NCBI GenBank assembly: GCA_045801465.1
Contig: JBJMSU010000128.1
Coordinates: 1 to 24,187, forward strand
Source: DATFWC01 sp045801465
GTDB taxonomy: Bacteria; Pseudomonadota; Alphaproteobacteria; Rhizobiales; Xanthobacteraceae
DNA: 24,187 bases
Direction of reading: 5' to 3'
Shown here one piece after another: positions 7,231 to 14,698 of this stretch (position 1 is the stretch's first letter; every line of letters begins with the position of its first letter). Both the position numbers and the translations under genes were made by a program. A model generated the notes under the pieces. That model did no database searches. It was given only the letters and a program-made list of their open reading frames with translations, and had not been told where the DNA came from.

Positions 7231-7290
7231 CTTTCCGAAGACCTGGCGTCCAGCCCGGATGAAGTCCGGGCCAGGCTCTTTCGGGATTAT
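7231..7290. repeat. Intergenic repeat family 2, copy C1 (degenerate ends)
   Basis: Bases 7232-7290 align with 9602-9657 over the whole core: TTC-GAA-ACC, then CCAGCCCGGAT, then GGCCAGGCT and TTT...GGAT. It contains a perfect small hairpin, GCCCGGA-TGAAG-TCCGGGC. The outer arms seen in the other copy are not preserved. It sits just before the convergent 3' end of the ABM protein gene. Confidence 0.6.
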
Positions 7291-7302
7291 CCCCCAAGAG
7301 CG

Positions 7303-7986
7303 TCAGTTCAGCACCCGGTAAAGCCGCTCGTCGTACAGCGCGCCGCTCATCGGCGTGAGCTTGTCGCGGAAGTCGCGCACGTGCGCCGCCATGCTGTGCG
7401 CCTCGAAGGCCTTGCGATCCTTCCACGCCTCGATCACGGTGAAATGGTTCGGCCGATTGGACTGCTGCACCACGTCGTAGCGCAGGTTGCCGTCGTCCTT
7501 GCGGCTGTCGTCGGCGAGCTTCTTCAGCATGTCGACGCACTCGTCCTTGCGCGGCGGCGGCACGTCGACATGGGTGACCACATAGAACGGACGACGTGCG
7601 GAGTCGATGGACGCGAGCGATAGGCCGTTATGAATCCGGTCATCGGCGGGACTGTTGCGCAGCGCATGAAGCTTATCGCGGGCGTCCTTGATCGGCGCGG
7701 CCGCCATGTGGGCATCGAGCGCCTTCTGATCCCTCCAGGTGGCGAGGATCACGAACTGCCCGGACCGCGAGAGGCTCTCCAGCACGTCGGTACGCCGGTT
7801 TCCGTCATCCTTCCGGCTGGTCTCGCGCAATCCTTTGAGCAACGTGGCGGCTTCGCTCTTCGCCGGCGGCTTGACCTCGATATAGGTCACCACATGGACC
7901 GCATTGGCGTCTTGGGCCTGGGCTCCTTCGGTCATGGCGATTCCCAGCGCGGCCATGGCAAAAGCAATGCGACAGAACGTATTCAT
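7303..7986 (-). CDS. Secreted protein with two tandem antibiotic-biosynthesis-monooxygenase (ABM) domains
   Basis: 227 residues. A Sec signal peptide ends near AQAQ (residues 22-25). Two homologous ferredoxin-like ABM domains follow, about 30-120 and 133-227. Each starts with (H/Y)VVT-hydrophobic-V-PP, has SRKDDGN-R-DV in the middle, and a central (V)I-A(T)W(R/K)D-KA strand-helix. The internal repeat is clear from SRKDDGN occurring twice. Single ABM domains dimerise into a barrel, so this tandem form may fold as an intramolecular pair. ABM proteins include quinol monooxygenases and haem-degrading enzymes, and many have no known activity; a periplasmic function cannot be assigned. The start at 7986 has GGGGGAG nine bases upstream. 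Nearest same-strand neighbour is homospermidine synthase, which ends upstream at 8099. Confidence 0.8.
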   Translation of the reverse strand: MNTFCRIAFAMAALGIAMTEGAQAQDANAVHVVTYIEVKPPAKSEAATLLKGLRETSRKDDGNRRTDVLESLSRSGQFVILATWRDQKALDAHMAAAPIKDARDKLHALRNSPADDRIHNGLSLASIDSARRPFYVVTHVDVPPPRKDECVDMLKKLADDSRKDDGNLRYDVVQQSNRPNHFTVIEAWKDRKAFEAHSMAAHVRDFRDKLTPMSGALYDERLYRVLN

Positions 7987-8098
7987 CTCAAGTGCTCCCC
8001 CGGCGACCTGGCGGGAGCGTAACGTCGCGGCGCCGGCAGCGTCAACGCGGACGGAACGCGTGCGGCGAAGAGGGGGACGGGCGCGGAGCGCCGCCTTT

Positions 8099-9550
8099 TC
8101 AGGCCACCAGGACGTTGCTGAACTGCCACGGGTCGGACTTGTCGATGTTCTCCGGGTAAAGCCCGCCGCGGCCGGTCACCGGGGTCCAATCCGTATACTG
8201 GCCGATCACCGGCCCAAGATAGGGCATCTGGATCTCCAGGCACCGGCGGTAGTCCATCTCGTCCGCTTCGACGATGCCGCGCTCCGGGTTCTCCAGCATC
8301 CACACGATCCCGGCGAGCACCGCCGAGGTTACCTGCAGGCCGGTCGCGTTCTGATACGGCGCGAGCCGCCGCGTCTCCTCGATCGAGAGCTGCGAGCCGT
8401 ACCAGTAGGCGTTCTTGGCATGGCCATAGAGCAGCACGCCGAGCTCGTCGATACCGTCGACGATGTCATCGTCGGTGAGGATGTGCCAGGTCTTCTGCGG
8501 CTTCCATTGCGCGCCCGCCATCTCATGCAGCGAGAGCACCGCGTCGTCGCATGGATGGTAGGCGTAGTGGCAGGTCGGCCGGTACACGACCTTGCCACCC
8601 TCGCGCAGGGTGAAGTAGTCGGCAATCGAGATCGACTCGTTGTGGGTGATCATCCAGCCGTGCTGCGCCTGCGCGGTCGGCGTCCATGAGCGCACGCGGG
8701 TGCCGGCGCCCGGCCGGTCGAGGTAGATCGCCGCATCGCAGCCGAAATCGTGGCGCCGGCCGCCCGGCGGCAGCGTCTTTTCATGCGTGCCCCAACCGGC
8801 CTCGGACGGCTGCAGGCCCTCCGACACGAAGCCTTCCACCGACCACGTGTTGACGAAGGTCCCGCGTGGCTTCGGATCGCGCGCCCGCTGGGTGTCGCGC
8901 TCGGCGATATGGATGCCTTTGACGCCGACGTGGCGCATGAGACGCGCCCAATCCTCACGCGTCGCCGGCTCGTCGTAGGCGATGTTCAGGTCCTTGGCGA
9001 TGTCGACCAGCGCCTGCTTGACCATCCACGACACCATCCCCGGATTGGCGCCGCAGCAGCTCACCGCCGTGACGCCGCCGGGGCGTCGGCGGCGCAGGTC
9101 GAGCACGCCTTCGCGCAGCGCGTAGTTCGAACGCGCCGACAGTGGCAGCGCTTGATTGGTGTAGAGGCCGGGCCACGGCTCGACGACGGTGTCGATATAG
9201 AAGGCGTCGATGTCCTTGGCGAACTCCATCAGCTCGACCGACGAGGTATCGACCGACAGATTGACCATCATGCCGCGCCCCGGCCCGGCGGTGAGCAGGG
9301 GCGTGAGCACCTCGCGATAATTCTCCTTGGTCAGGCCCAGGTGGATGAACCGGATCTGCCGCTCGTCCAGCAGGTGCCGGTCGTCGTCGTCGGGAGCGAT
9401 GACGGTGAACTTCGCGCGATCGAACGCGATGTGCCGCTCGATCAGCGGCAAGGTTCCCTTGCCGATCGAGCCGAAGCCGATCATTACGATGGGACCGTCG
9501 AAACGTGCGTGCAACGGCTGGCTCCCGTTGGGGTGGCGAAACGCGTTCAT
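8099..9550 (-). CDS. hss: Homospermidine synthase
   Basis: 483 residues, close to the 477-residue enzyme of Blastochloris viridis. The enzyme uses NAD+ to build sym-homospermidine from two putrescines (or putrescine plus spermidine) with loss of ammonia or diaminopropane. The Rossmann motif IVMIGFGSIGKGTLPLIERH is near the N-terminus (about 21-40). Family blocks visible include VNLSVDTSSVELM, YIDTVVEPWPG, SCCGANPGMVSWMVKQAL, GTFVNTWSVEGFVSE, THEKTLPPG and the PTCHYAYHPCDDAVLSLHE segment near the active site. Its position downstream of ornithine decarboxylase on the same strand gives a two-step route from ornithine to homospermidine, the major long polyamine of many rhizobia. The 112-base gap to the GNAT gene holds repeat C2, which might lower read-through from the upstream genes. 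Confidence 0.95.
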   Translation of the reverse strand: MNAFRHPNGSQPLHARFDGPIVMIGFGSIGKGTLPLIERHIAFDRAKFTVIAPDDDDRHLLDERQIRFIHLGLTKENYREVLTPLLTAGPGRGMMVNLSVDTSSVELMEFAKDIDAFYIDTVVEPWPGLYTNQALPLSARSNYALREGVLDLRRRRPGGVTAVSCCGANPGMVSWMVKQALVDIAKDLNIAYDEPATREDWARLMRHVGVKGIHIAERDTQRARDPKPRGTFVNTWSVEGFVSEGLQPSEAGWGTHEKTLPPGGRRHDFGCDAAIYLDRPGAGTRVRSWTPTAQAQHGWMITHNESISIADYFTLREGGKVVYRPTCHYAYHPCDDAVLSLHEMAGAQWKPQKTWHILTDDDIVDGIDELGVLLYGHAKNAYWYGSQLSIEETRRLAPYQNATGLQVTSAVLAGIVWMLENPERGIVEADEMDYRRCLEIQMPYLGPVIGQYTDWTPVTGRGGLYPENIDKSDPWQFSNVLVA

Positions 9551-9591
9551 GTCATTTTACTCCCGCCAGAGGCAACAGGGTTTGTGGTTGG

Positions 9592-9661
9592 AGCATGATC
9601 GTTCGGAAAACCGGCACCCAGCCCGGATCAGGTCGCGGCCAGGCTTTTTTAGGATCATGCT
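9592..9661. repeat. Intergenic repeat family 2, copy C2, with GAGCATGATC-type outer arms
   Basis: The outer arms AGCATGATC (9592-9600) and GATCATGCT (9653-9661) are perfect complements. Inside are CGGAAAACCGG and the block shared with copy C1 (CCAGCCCGGAT ... GGCCAGGCT). Palindromes with GCATGATC arms around a CGGAAAACCGG core are widespread between genes in Hyphomicrobiales. It ends one base before the GNAT stop codon, between GNAT and hss. Confidence 0.75.
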
Positions 9662-9662
9662 G

Positions 9663-10223
9663 TTACGCGGCGTACCGCCATGGAGCGTTGTCGTTGTGGA
9701 CAAGGCGCGCCGCCGTCCCCTTCGACTCGCCTTTTACCGGGGCGGTGATGAGCCCGCGCGCGCCGTCGAGCGCGCCGGGTTCGAGCTCGCAGGCGAGCAG
9801 CCGGTCGCGCTCATACGGCCCCGGCAGCCACAGGCGGCCGGTTTTCCGGGCGGAGAACCCGAATCGGTCGTAGTAGGTCGCATCGCCCACCAGCAGCACG
9901 GCGCCGTGGCCGGCGTGCTTGGCGGCATCCAGCGCACGTGTCATCAACGCCGCACCGACGCCGTGCTTGCGCGCGTGACGGGCGACGGCGAGCGGGCCGA
10001 GCAGCAGCGCCGAGCGCCCCGGGCCGGCGGAGACATCCCAGAGCCGCACGCTGCCGATCAGGCCGGCGGGCGTGCAGGCGATGAACGACAGTCCGTCGGC
10101 CGGCGTGCGGCCCCGGCGCAGCCGCTCGGAGGTCTTGGCAAAGCGCGGTGCGCCGAAGGCGGCGTCGAGCAGCGCTTCGCGCTCCGCGATGTCGAATCGC
10201 GTTTCGTCACGTATCGTGATCAT
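9663..10223 (-). CDS. GNAT-family N-acetyltransferase
   Basis: 186 residues. The fold signature is clear: SALLLGPLAVARHARKHGVG (acetyl-CoA pyrophosphate loop R-x-x-G-x-G/A written as RKHGVGAAL), then AKHAGHGAVLLVGDATYYDR and FGFSARKTG, the YhbS-like C-terminal part. The N-terminal half (ITIRDETRFDIAEREALLDA) is the usual substrate lobe. Substrate is unknown. The gene is 18 bases downstream of ornithine decarboxylase and upstream of hss, so a polyamine or amino-acid acetylation role is possible, but YhbS-type proteins often act on other targets. ATG 10223 gives the expected N-terminus. Confidence 0.85.
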   Translation of the reverse strand: MITIRDETRFDIAEREALLDAAFGAPRFAKTSERLRRGRTPADGLSFIACTPAGLIGSVRLWDVSAGPGRSALLLGPLAVARHARKHGVGAALMTRALDAAKHAGHGAVLLVGDATYYDRFGFSARKTGRLWLPGPYERDRLLACELEPGALDGARGLITAPVKGESKGTAARLVHNDNAPWRYAA

Positions 10224-10241
10224 GGCCAGCCCCGCGCTGGC

Positions 10242-11372
10242 TCAGATGTGATACGTCTTCAGCGGCGCGAAGCCGTTGAACGCGACCGACGCATAGGTCG
10301 CCGTATAGGCGCCGGTTCCCTCGATCAGCACCTTGTCGCCGATCTCCAGGCTCACGGGGAGCGCGTAGGGCGTCTTCTCGTACATCACGTCGGCGGAGTC
10401 GCAGGTCGGGCCGGCGAGCACGCAAGGCCCGACCGGATCGCCGTCGCGCGGCGTCCGGATCGGATAGCGGATGGATTCGTCCATGGTCTCGGCGAGGCCG
10501 CCGAACTTGCCGATGTCGAGATAGACCCAGCGCATGGCATCGTTCTCGGCCTTGCGGGAGACGAGCACCACCTCGGCCTCGATCATCCCGGCATTGCCGA
10601 CCATGCCGCGGCCCGGCTCGATGATGGTGTCCGGAATGCGGTTACCGAAGTGCTTGCGCAGCGCGCGGAAGATCGAGCGGCCGTAGGTCTTCACCGCCGG
10701 GACGTCCTTGAGATACCTGGTCGGGAAACCGCCGCCGAGATTGACCATGGTCAGGTTGATGCCGCGCTCGCCGCAGGCGCGGAAGATCGCCGCGGCCGAG
10801 CGCAGCGCCTCGTCCCACGCCTGGGTGCGCCGCTGCTGCGAGCCGACGTGGAACGACACGCCGCAGGCGTCGAGGCCGAGCCGCTGCGCGTGCTCCAGCA
10901 CGTCGACCGCCATATCGGCGTCGCAGCCGAACTTGCGCGACAGCGGCCACTCGGCGCCGGCGCAATCGAACAGGAAACGGCAGAAGACCTTGGCACCGGG
11001 AGCGGCGCGCGCGATCTTCTCGACCTCGGCCTTGCAGTCGACGGCAAACAGGCGCACCCCGCGCGCAAAGGCGGCGGCGATCTCGCGCTCCTTCTTGATC
11101 GTATTGCCGAACGAGATGCGGTCGGGGGCGGCGCCGGCGGCGAGCACCAGGTCGATCTCGCTGACCGAAGCGGCGTCGAAGCAGGAGCCGAGCGAAGCGA
11201 GCAGCGCCAGGAGCTCGGGCGCCGGGTTCGCCTTCACGGCGTAGAACACCCGCGTGTCCGGCAGGGCCTTGGCAAACGCTTGATAATTCTCGCGCACCAC
11301 ATCGAGGTCGACCACCAGGCAGGGGCCGTCTTCGCGGCGGTTGTGCAGGAATTCCCGGATGCGCTCGGTCAT
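10242..11372 (-). CDS. Ornithine decarboxylase, alanine-racemase-fold (fold III) PLP enzyme
   Basis: 376 residues. The PLP lysine is in RVFYAVKANP (Lys47); HVGSQQ (about 173) and VNLGGGFP (about 210) bind cofactor phosphate, and IEPGRGMVGNAG is the family's phosphate/Arg block. The C-terminal GPTCDSADVMYE carries the Cys-Asp-Ser-x-Asp of ornithine/lysine decarboxylases, which distinguishes it from diaminopimelate decarboxylase (usually about 420 residues with a different motif). The enzyme makes putrescine from ornithine in the cytoplasm; some homologues also take lysine to cadaverine. It heads an operon with a GNAT protein (18-base gap) and hss. ATG 11372 has AGGAAG about nine bases upstream. 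A gene-free leader of over 500 bases precedes it. Confidence 0.92.
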   Translation of the reverse strand: MTERIREFLHNRREDGPCLVVDLDVVRENYQAFAKALPDTRVFYAVKANPAPELLALLASLGSCFDAASVSEIDLVLAAGAAPDRISFGNTIKKEREIAAAFARGVRLFAVDCKAEVEKIARAAPGAKVFCRFLFDCAGAEWPLSRKFGCDADMAVDVLEHAQRLGLDACGVSFHVGSQQRRTQAWDEALRSAAAIFRACGERGINLTMVNLGGGFPTRYLKDVPAVKTYGRSIFRALRKHFGNRIPDTIIEPGRGMVGNAGMIEAEVVLVSRKAENDAMRWVYLDIGKFGGLAETMDESIRYPIRTPRDGDPVGPCVLAGPTCDSADVMYEKTPYALPVSLEIGDKVLIEGTGAYTATYASVAFNGFAPLKTYHI

Positions 11373-11902
11373 GGATGCGCTTCCTTTCCCAAGTTCAACG
11401 GGCGAAAGAGCCCGAATTGAATTCAGGCGGCGAACCGCCCGGCGTCAGCGGGTGAAGCGACCAGCGCCGTCGTGCGATGGAGACACGAATAGCGCAAAGG
11501 ACTTTTCGACCCGACGATGCTGCCTTGGATTGGAGCGGGAAATCCCGTTCCGCACGCCCGGCAAGATGGACAAGCCTCTTCGGTGTTGACCTTTGGAGGG
11601 CCAACGAGACCAAAAAAGCCCGCTCCGTCGTTGCTTTAAGCCGCGTCCCCCGTTGAGCGCGGGGTGCGCCGGTTTCGCCTCCGGCTGCCGGTCGCGGTGC
11701 TAAGGAAGCAATCCCTTCCTCAGGCGGCTGTCCGGCCTCTTGTCCGGATGCCCACCGACCGACACACGGCCACAGGCACGTGCGAAATTGGGCATTCGCG
11801 AAATAAGCTCGATTGGAGAGTCATGCAAGAGTTTTTTTCGGCCGACGCGAATTTTCCCTCACGTCATGAACGCTTCGTCACTCGGCGCCGACGAACGCGT
11901 CT
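11373..11902 (-). promoter_or_regulatory. Long gene-free leader upstream of ornithine decarboxylase, possible speF-type regulatory RNA
   Basis: I find no convincing gene in these 530 bases. In the sense of the decarboxylase mRNA there are several hairpins close to the start: CGGGC/GCCCG (11399-11414), GGCGG with a TTCG tetraloop and CCGCC (11426-11439), GGAGCGGG/CCCGTTCC (11532-11551, one mismatch in the RNA sense), and AGGAAG/CTTCCT (11703-11720). Alphaproteobacteria are known to carry the speF RNA motif (Corbino and colleagues) before ornithine decarboxylase genes. I cannot match the consensus by eye, so this rests on position, length and hairpins. The far part must also contain the 3' end and terminator of the oxidoreductase gene. 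Confidence 0.35.
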
Positions 11903-12880
11903 TCACGTCAGGCGCACGACGACATTGCCGGCAGCCTTGCCCTGCTCGACCGCCTCGTGGGCGGCGACGATGTCGTCGAGCGGGAAGGTGAGGGCGACGT
12001 TGTTGACCAGGCGCTTCTCCGCCAGCATGCGGGTGATCGTGCCGACGGCCGCCTCGCGCTCCTCGGGGCTGAGCTCGTAGACGAAGATGAACTTGAGCGC
12101 GACGGCGTTGACCAGCAGCCATTGGGCGGGAATCTGCGCCTCGGCACGGGTGCCGTAGACGACCACAGTACCGCGCGGGCGCAGCACGGCGGGAAGGAGC
12201 CGGGCATTGGCGGCGAGATCGAGCTCGATCACGGCGTCGACGCCGGCCTGGTCGGTGAGCTCCATCACGCGCGCGCCGACGTCCTCGCGCTTGTAGTCGA
12301 TGACGTGGTCGGCGCCCGCGTCGAGCGCGAGCTTCGCCTTCTCCTCCGAGCTCACCGTGGCGATGACGACGGCGCCGCGCGCCTTGGCGAACTGGACCGC
12401 GTAATGGCCGACCCCGCCGGCGCCGCCGGCGATCAACAGCGTCGATCCCGCCCACGCTTCGGCGACCGCGACGGCGTGGCAGGCGGTCATGGCCGGGATA
12501 CCGAGGCAGGCGCCGTCCTCGAACGCGACGTCGTCGGGCAGCCGCACCGCCATGGCGGCGGGCAACACCACGTGCTCCGCGCAGGTGCCGAAAGCGCGCT
12601 TCCATTGCGCGTTCCAGGTCCACACCCGCTCGCCAAGCCGAGCCTTCGGCACTCCGTCGCCGACGCTGTCGATCACGCCGGCGCCGTCGCTATGCGGGAT
12701 CACGCGCGCAAACGCGATCTTGCGCGTGGTTCCGGCGCGGGACTTCACGTCGGAGGGATTGACGCCTGAGGTCGCGAGCTTGACCCGGACCTCGCCCGGG
12801 CCCGGTAGCGGCGTCTCCACATGGCCGAGCTGAAGCACATCGCGGGCAGGGCCGTTCTTCTCATAATAGGCAGCGCGCAT
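11903..12880 (-). CDS. Zinc-independent quinone oxidoreductase-like protein (MDR superfamily)
   Basis: 325 residues. N-terminal GroES-like domain: MRAAYYEKNGPARDVLQ, then GEVRVKLATSGVNPSDVKSR and HSDGAGVIDSVGDGV. The Rossmann domain carries LLIAGGAGGVGHYAVQFAKA (AxxGGVG, NADPH-binding type), then ATVSSEEKAKLALDAGADHV and RGTVVVYGTR. There is no zinc-ligand Cys/His set, as in the QOR/zeta-crystallin group that reduces quinones or activated alkenes with NADPH. Substrate unknown. ATG 12880 has GGGAGGAG just upstream; the frame stays open further back but that stretch is low-complexity, lies across the divergent gene and is not coding. It is transcribed toward the decarboxylase leader. Confidence 0.88.
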   Translation of the reverse strand: MRAAYYEKNGPARDVLQLGHVETPLPGPGEVRVKLATSGVNPSDVKSRAGTTRKIAFARVIPHSDGAGVIDSVGDGVPKARLGERVWTWNAQWKRAFGTCAEHVVLPAAMAVRLPDDVAFEDGACLGIPAMTACHAVAVAEAWAGSTLLIAGGAGGVGHYAVQFAKARGAVVIATVSSEEKAKLALDAGADHVIDYKREDVGARVMELTDQAGVDAVIELDLAANARLLPAVLRPRGTVVVYGTRAEAQIPAQWLLVNAVALKFIFVYELSPEEREAAVGTITRMLAEKRLVNNVALTFPLDDIVAAHEAVEQGKAAGNVVVRLT

Positions 12881-13012
12881 CGTCTCCTCCCGATCGCGGA
12901 TGATCTTACGCGATTTTCTACGCCGGATGTTCCGTCCTATTCCGGGCGAAGGGGAGGAACGTCCGGGTCGCGTGCGGCGTTGGTTTACGTCTGCTTTTTG
13001 CGGAGGCCGATC

Positions 13013-13324
13013 ATGCGCAACTTTGTAATTGCCGCGGCGGCCTTTGTCGGGCTCGTGGTGTTGCCGGTCCTGGCATCGGCCCAGGATCCAGCCGCCGGCG
13101 CCGCGAGCGGTGCCGCTGCCGGCGCGGTGACCGGCGGAGCGGTTGCTGGACCGCCGGGTGCGGCCGCGGGTGCAGCGGTCGGCGGCACGGTCGGGGCGGC
13201 GACGCAGTCGGGGCCGCAGCATCATCAGGATCGGGTCATCATCGAAGACCGGGCGCCCGCCGTCACTCACAAGACGTGCGTGGAAGAACCTGGACGCCGC
13301 GACTGCGTCGAAACCCGGCGCTGA
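13013..13324 (+). CDS. Small secreted Ala/Gly-rich protein, unknown function
   Basis: 103 residues. A Sec signal (MRNFVIAAAAFVGLVVLPVL then ASAQ, cleavage near residue 24) is followed by a Gly/Ala-rich stretch with AAGAASGAAAGAVTGGAVAG, resembling a glycine zipper, then a charged tail with VIIEDRAP and two cysteines (KTCVEE, DCVETRR) that could form a disulfide. Such proteins are frequent in the Bradyrhizobium group and are assigned only as hypothetical or periplasmic. ATG 13013 follows GGAGG by seven bases. It is divergent from the oxidoreductase and ends just before a strong terminator. Confidence 0.75.
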   Translation: MRNFVIAAAAFVGLVVLPVLASAQDPAAGAASGAAAGAVTGGAVAGPPGAAAGAAVGGTVGAATQSGPQHHQDRVIIEDRAPAVTHKTCVEEPGRRDCVETRR

Positions 13325-13348
13325 TCGTCGGCAATAATGAACCTCAGG

Positions 13349-13380
13349 TCCGCTTCGGTCGTGCCGGAGCGGATTTTTTT
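13349..13380 (+). terminator. Rho-independent terminator
   Basis: Stem TCCGCTTCGG (13349-13358) with CCGGAGCGGA (13364-13373) pairs over 10 positions with one G-T wobble, around a 5-base loop, and is followed directly by seven T (13374-13380). It ends the transcript of the Ala/Gly-rich secreted protein. Confidence 0.85.
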
Positions 13381-13443
13381 GTTATATTCATAGAGTGGCG
13401 ACAAAGATCGGTCGCGCGCAACGGCGCGCGAGCAGGGGACAAG

Positions 13444-14010
13444 ATGCGGTCGATCGGCAAGGCTGTAGTGATCTTATTGGCAGTCGTCGTCATGGCGACG
13501 ACGGCTGACGCCCAGAGCAGACGCAAGCGCGAGCGCGAGCAGGCGCCGCCGGCAGCGGCGCCATCGGACAAGCGCGACCGCCTGGTGGCCGCGCCCGGCA
13601 GTCCGTTCACCGGCCATCCCTATTGGCAGGCCATGGCCCAATGCGGCGGCATCTATTTCAAGCTCAACACGCTCTATTCCACCGCCGCCATTCAGGCCAA
13701 GGTAGTCAAGCCCGATGCCGCGGCAAATGCCCAGTTCACCAAGAAGTCGGACGCGGCGCGCCGGACCGCGACCGCGTTCTTCGAGGCGGCCGAACGGTTC
13801 CTGATCGCCGATCGCGGCCTCGCGCGCGACGACGCCATCATGACCTATGACGCGCGGGCGACCGTCGAGGGCGACCGCCACAAGACCATCGATGCGGCCG
13901 AGCAGGCGACGAAGCCATGCCCGGCGCTCTACCAGGCCTGCCGCCAAGCCAGCCCGAAAATCTGCAGCGACCCCGCCGTTTCGGCAGGCCTGCCGCAGTC
14001 CGGGTCGTGA
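13444..14010 (+). CDS. Secreted hypothetical protein
   Basis: 188 residues. Signal peptide MRSIGKAVVILLAVVVMATT with cleavage near ADAQ (about residue 24), then a basic linker (SRRKREREQ) and a helical globular part with AMAQCGGIYFKLNTLYS and RTATAFFEAAERFLIAD. Four cysteines (one in AQCGG, three in CPALYQAC...KICSD) could form disulfides in the periplasm. I do not recognise a characterised family. ATG 13444 is preceded by AGGGGACAAG, an acceptable ribosome site. TATATT near 13383 right after the upstream terminator could be its -10 element. Its stop is immediately followed, tail to tail, by the end of the DUF2905 gene. Confidence 0.75.
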   Translation: MRSIGKAVVILLAVVVMATTADAQSRRKREREQAPPAAAPSDKRDRLVAAPGSPFTGHPYWQAMAQCGGIYFKLNTLYSTAAIQAKVVKPDAAANAQFTKKSDAARRTATAFFEAAERFLIADRGLARDDAIMTYDARATVEGDRHKTIDAAEQATKPCPALYQACRQASPKICSDPAVSAGLPQSGS

Positions 14011-14217
14011 TCAACGATTGAACGCCCACAGGATGATGCTGAGCACCACGCTCAGAATGAGGCAGGTCACGAGCGGGAAGTAGAAGGTGAAATTGTCGCG
14101 CTGAATGACGATGTCGCCGGGCAGGCGGGCGAGCCCGAGGCGGGTCACGATCGGCCAAGCGAGCCCAATCGCGAGAATGATCAATCCAAAGCCGATTAGA
14201 AAGCGTTGCACATCCAT
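14011..14217 (-). CDS. DUF2905-type small membrane protein
   Basis: 68 residues with two membrane segments (FLIGFGLIILAIGLAWPI and FPLVTCLILSVVLSIILWAF) joined by the hallmark LGRLPGDI-type loop, here GLARLPGDIVIQRDNFTFYF. This loop and size match the DUF2905 family, widespread in bacteria and of unknown function. ATG 14217 starts the usual short N-terminus. It abuts the stop of the convergent secreted protein with no intervening base. Confidence 0.88.
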   Translation of the reverse strand: MDVQRFLIGFGLIILAIGLAWPIVTRLGLARLPGDIVIQRDNFTFYFPLVTCLILSVVLSIILWAFNR

Positions 14218-14274
14218 CTACGTCGTCTGCGAGAAAGTCGCTCTCGCTGCCGTCAGCACGCTGGTCGGCGGCGA

Positions 14275-14586
14275 TTAGCGCCTGGGGCCTTCGCCCGGAC
14301 CGGAGCTCATGGCGCCGGCATCATCCATCGTGTTGTTGCGGCCTTGCGGCGTGCCGCCGGTGCGCGTGCCGGCACCGCCGCTGCGGCCGGGATCGCCGGG
14401 GCTGGGCGTGGTGGCACCCTGGTTGGGAGTGCTGGCGTCGCCCGAAGAGTCGGACGATCCCGAGGTGGTCCCCGACAGCGACTTCGGGGCGATGGACTTC
14501 CCGGGTCCTCCGCTCGTGTCCTGTGCGAAGGCCGCGCCGCTCGCGACGAGCACTGCTGCTGCCCAGGCGAGATGTAACCTGCTCAT
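14275..14586 (-). CDS. Small secreted low-complexity protein
   Basis: 103 residues. A signal peptide (MSRLHLAWAAAVLVASGAA, cleavage near FAQ) precedes a Gly/Ser/Thr/Pro-rich disordered region with no recognisable domain. The ATG at 14586 has GGGGAGGACAGGAC just upstream, which supports it as a real start. Composition suggests an extracytoplasmic, unstructured protein; the function is unknown. It is downstream, on the same strand, of the 29-residue hydrophobic peptide gene (14609-14698), with which it may share a transcript. Confidence 0.65.
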   Translation of the reverse strand: MSRLHLAWAAAVLVASGAAFAQDTSGGPGKSIAPKSLSGTTSGSSDSSGDASTPNQGATTPSPGDPGRSGGAGTRTGGTPQGRNNTMDDAGAMSSGPGEGPRR

Positions 14587-14608
14587 GTCCTGTCCTCCCC
14601 GTCGCGCG

Positions 14609-14698
14609 TCACTGGTCGCGCTTGTGATCTCCGAGCAGCACGCTGCAACACCCCATCCAGATCGAATAGGGATAGATCACCCACAGCAGGAAGGGCAT
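14609..14698 (-). CDS. 29-residue hydrophobic peptide, candidate small protein
   Basis: A short frame with ATG at 14698 and TGA at 14609-14611 encodes MPFLLWVIYPYSIWMGCC followed by SVLLGDHKRDQ. AAGGAG lies eight bases before the ATG. The sequence is one amphipathic-to-hydrophobic helix with aromatic residues, an adjacent Cys pair and a charged end, the profile of a small inner-membrane protein. It is 22 bases upstream of the next gene's start on the same strand. It is too short for composition statistics, so the evidence is the ribosome site, the hydrophobic pattern and the charged C-terminus. Confidence 0.6.
   Translation of the reverse strand: MPFLLWVIYPYSIWMGCCSVLLGDHKRDQ

Noticed and set aside
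9327..11420. Long open frame (about 700 codons) on the plus strand across hss, GNAT and the decarboxylase
   Set aside because: It is antisense to three clearly recognisable genes, is rich in Arg, Gly and Ala, and shows no motif. High GC content produces such shadow frames.
12881..13270. N-terminal extension of the oxidoreductase frame
   Set aside because: The ATG at 12880 has a strong ribosome site and starts a canonical N-terminus. The extension is low-complexity and overlaps the divergent secreted-protein gene.
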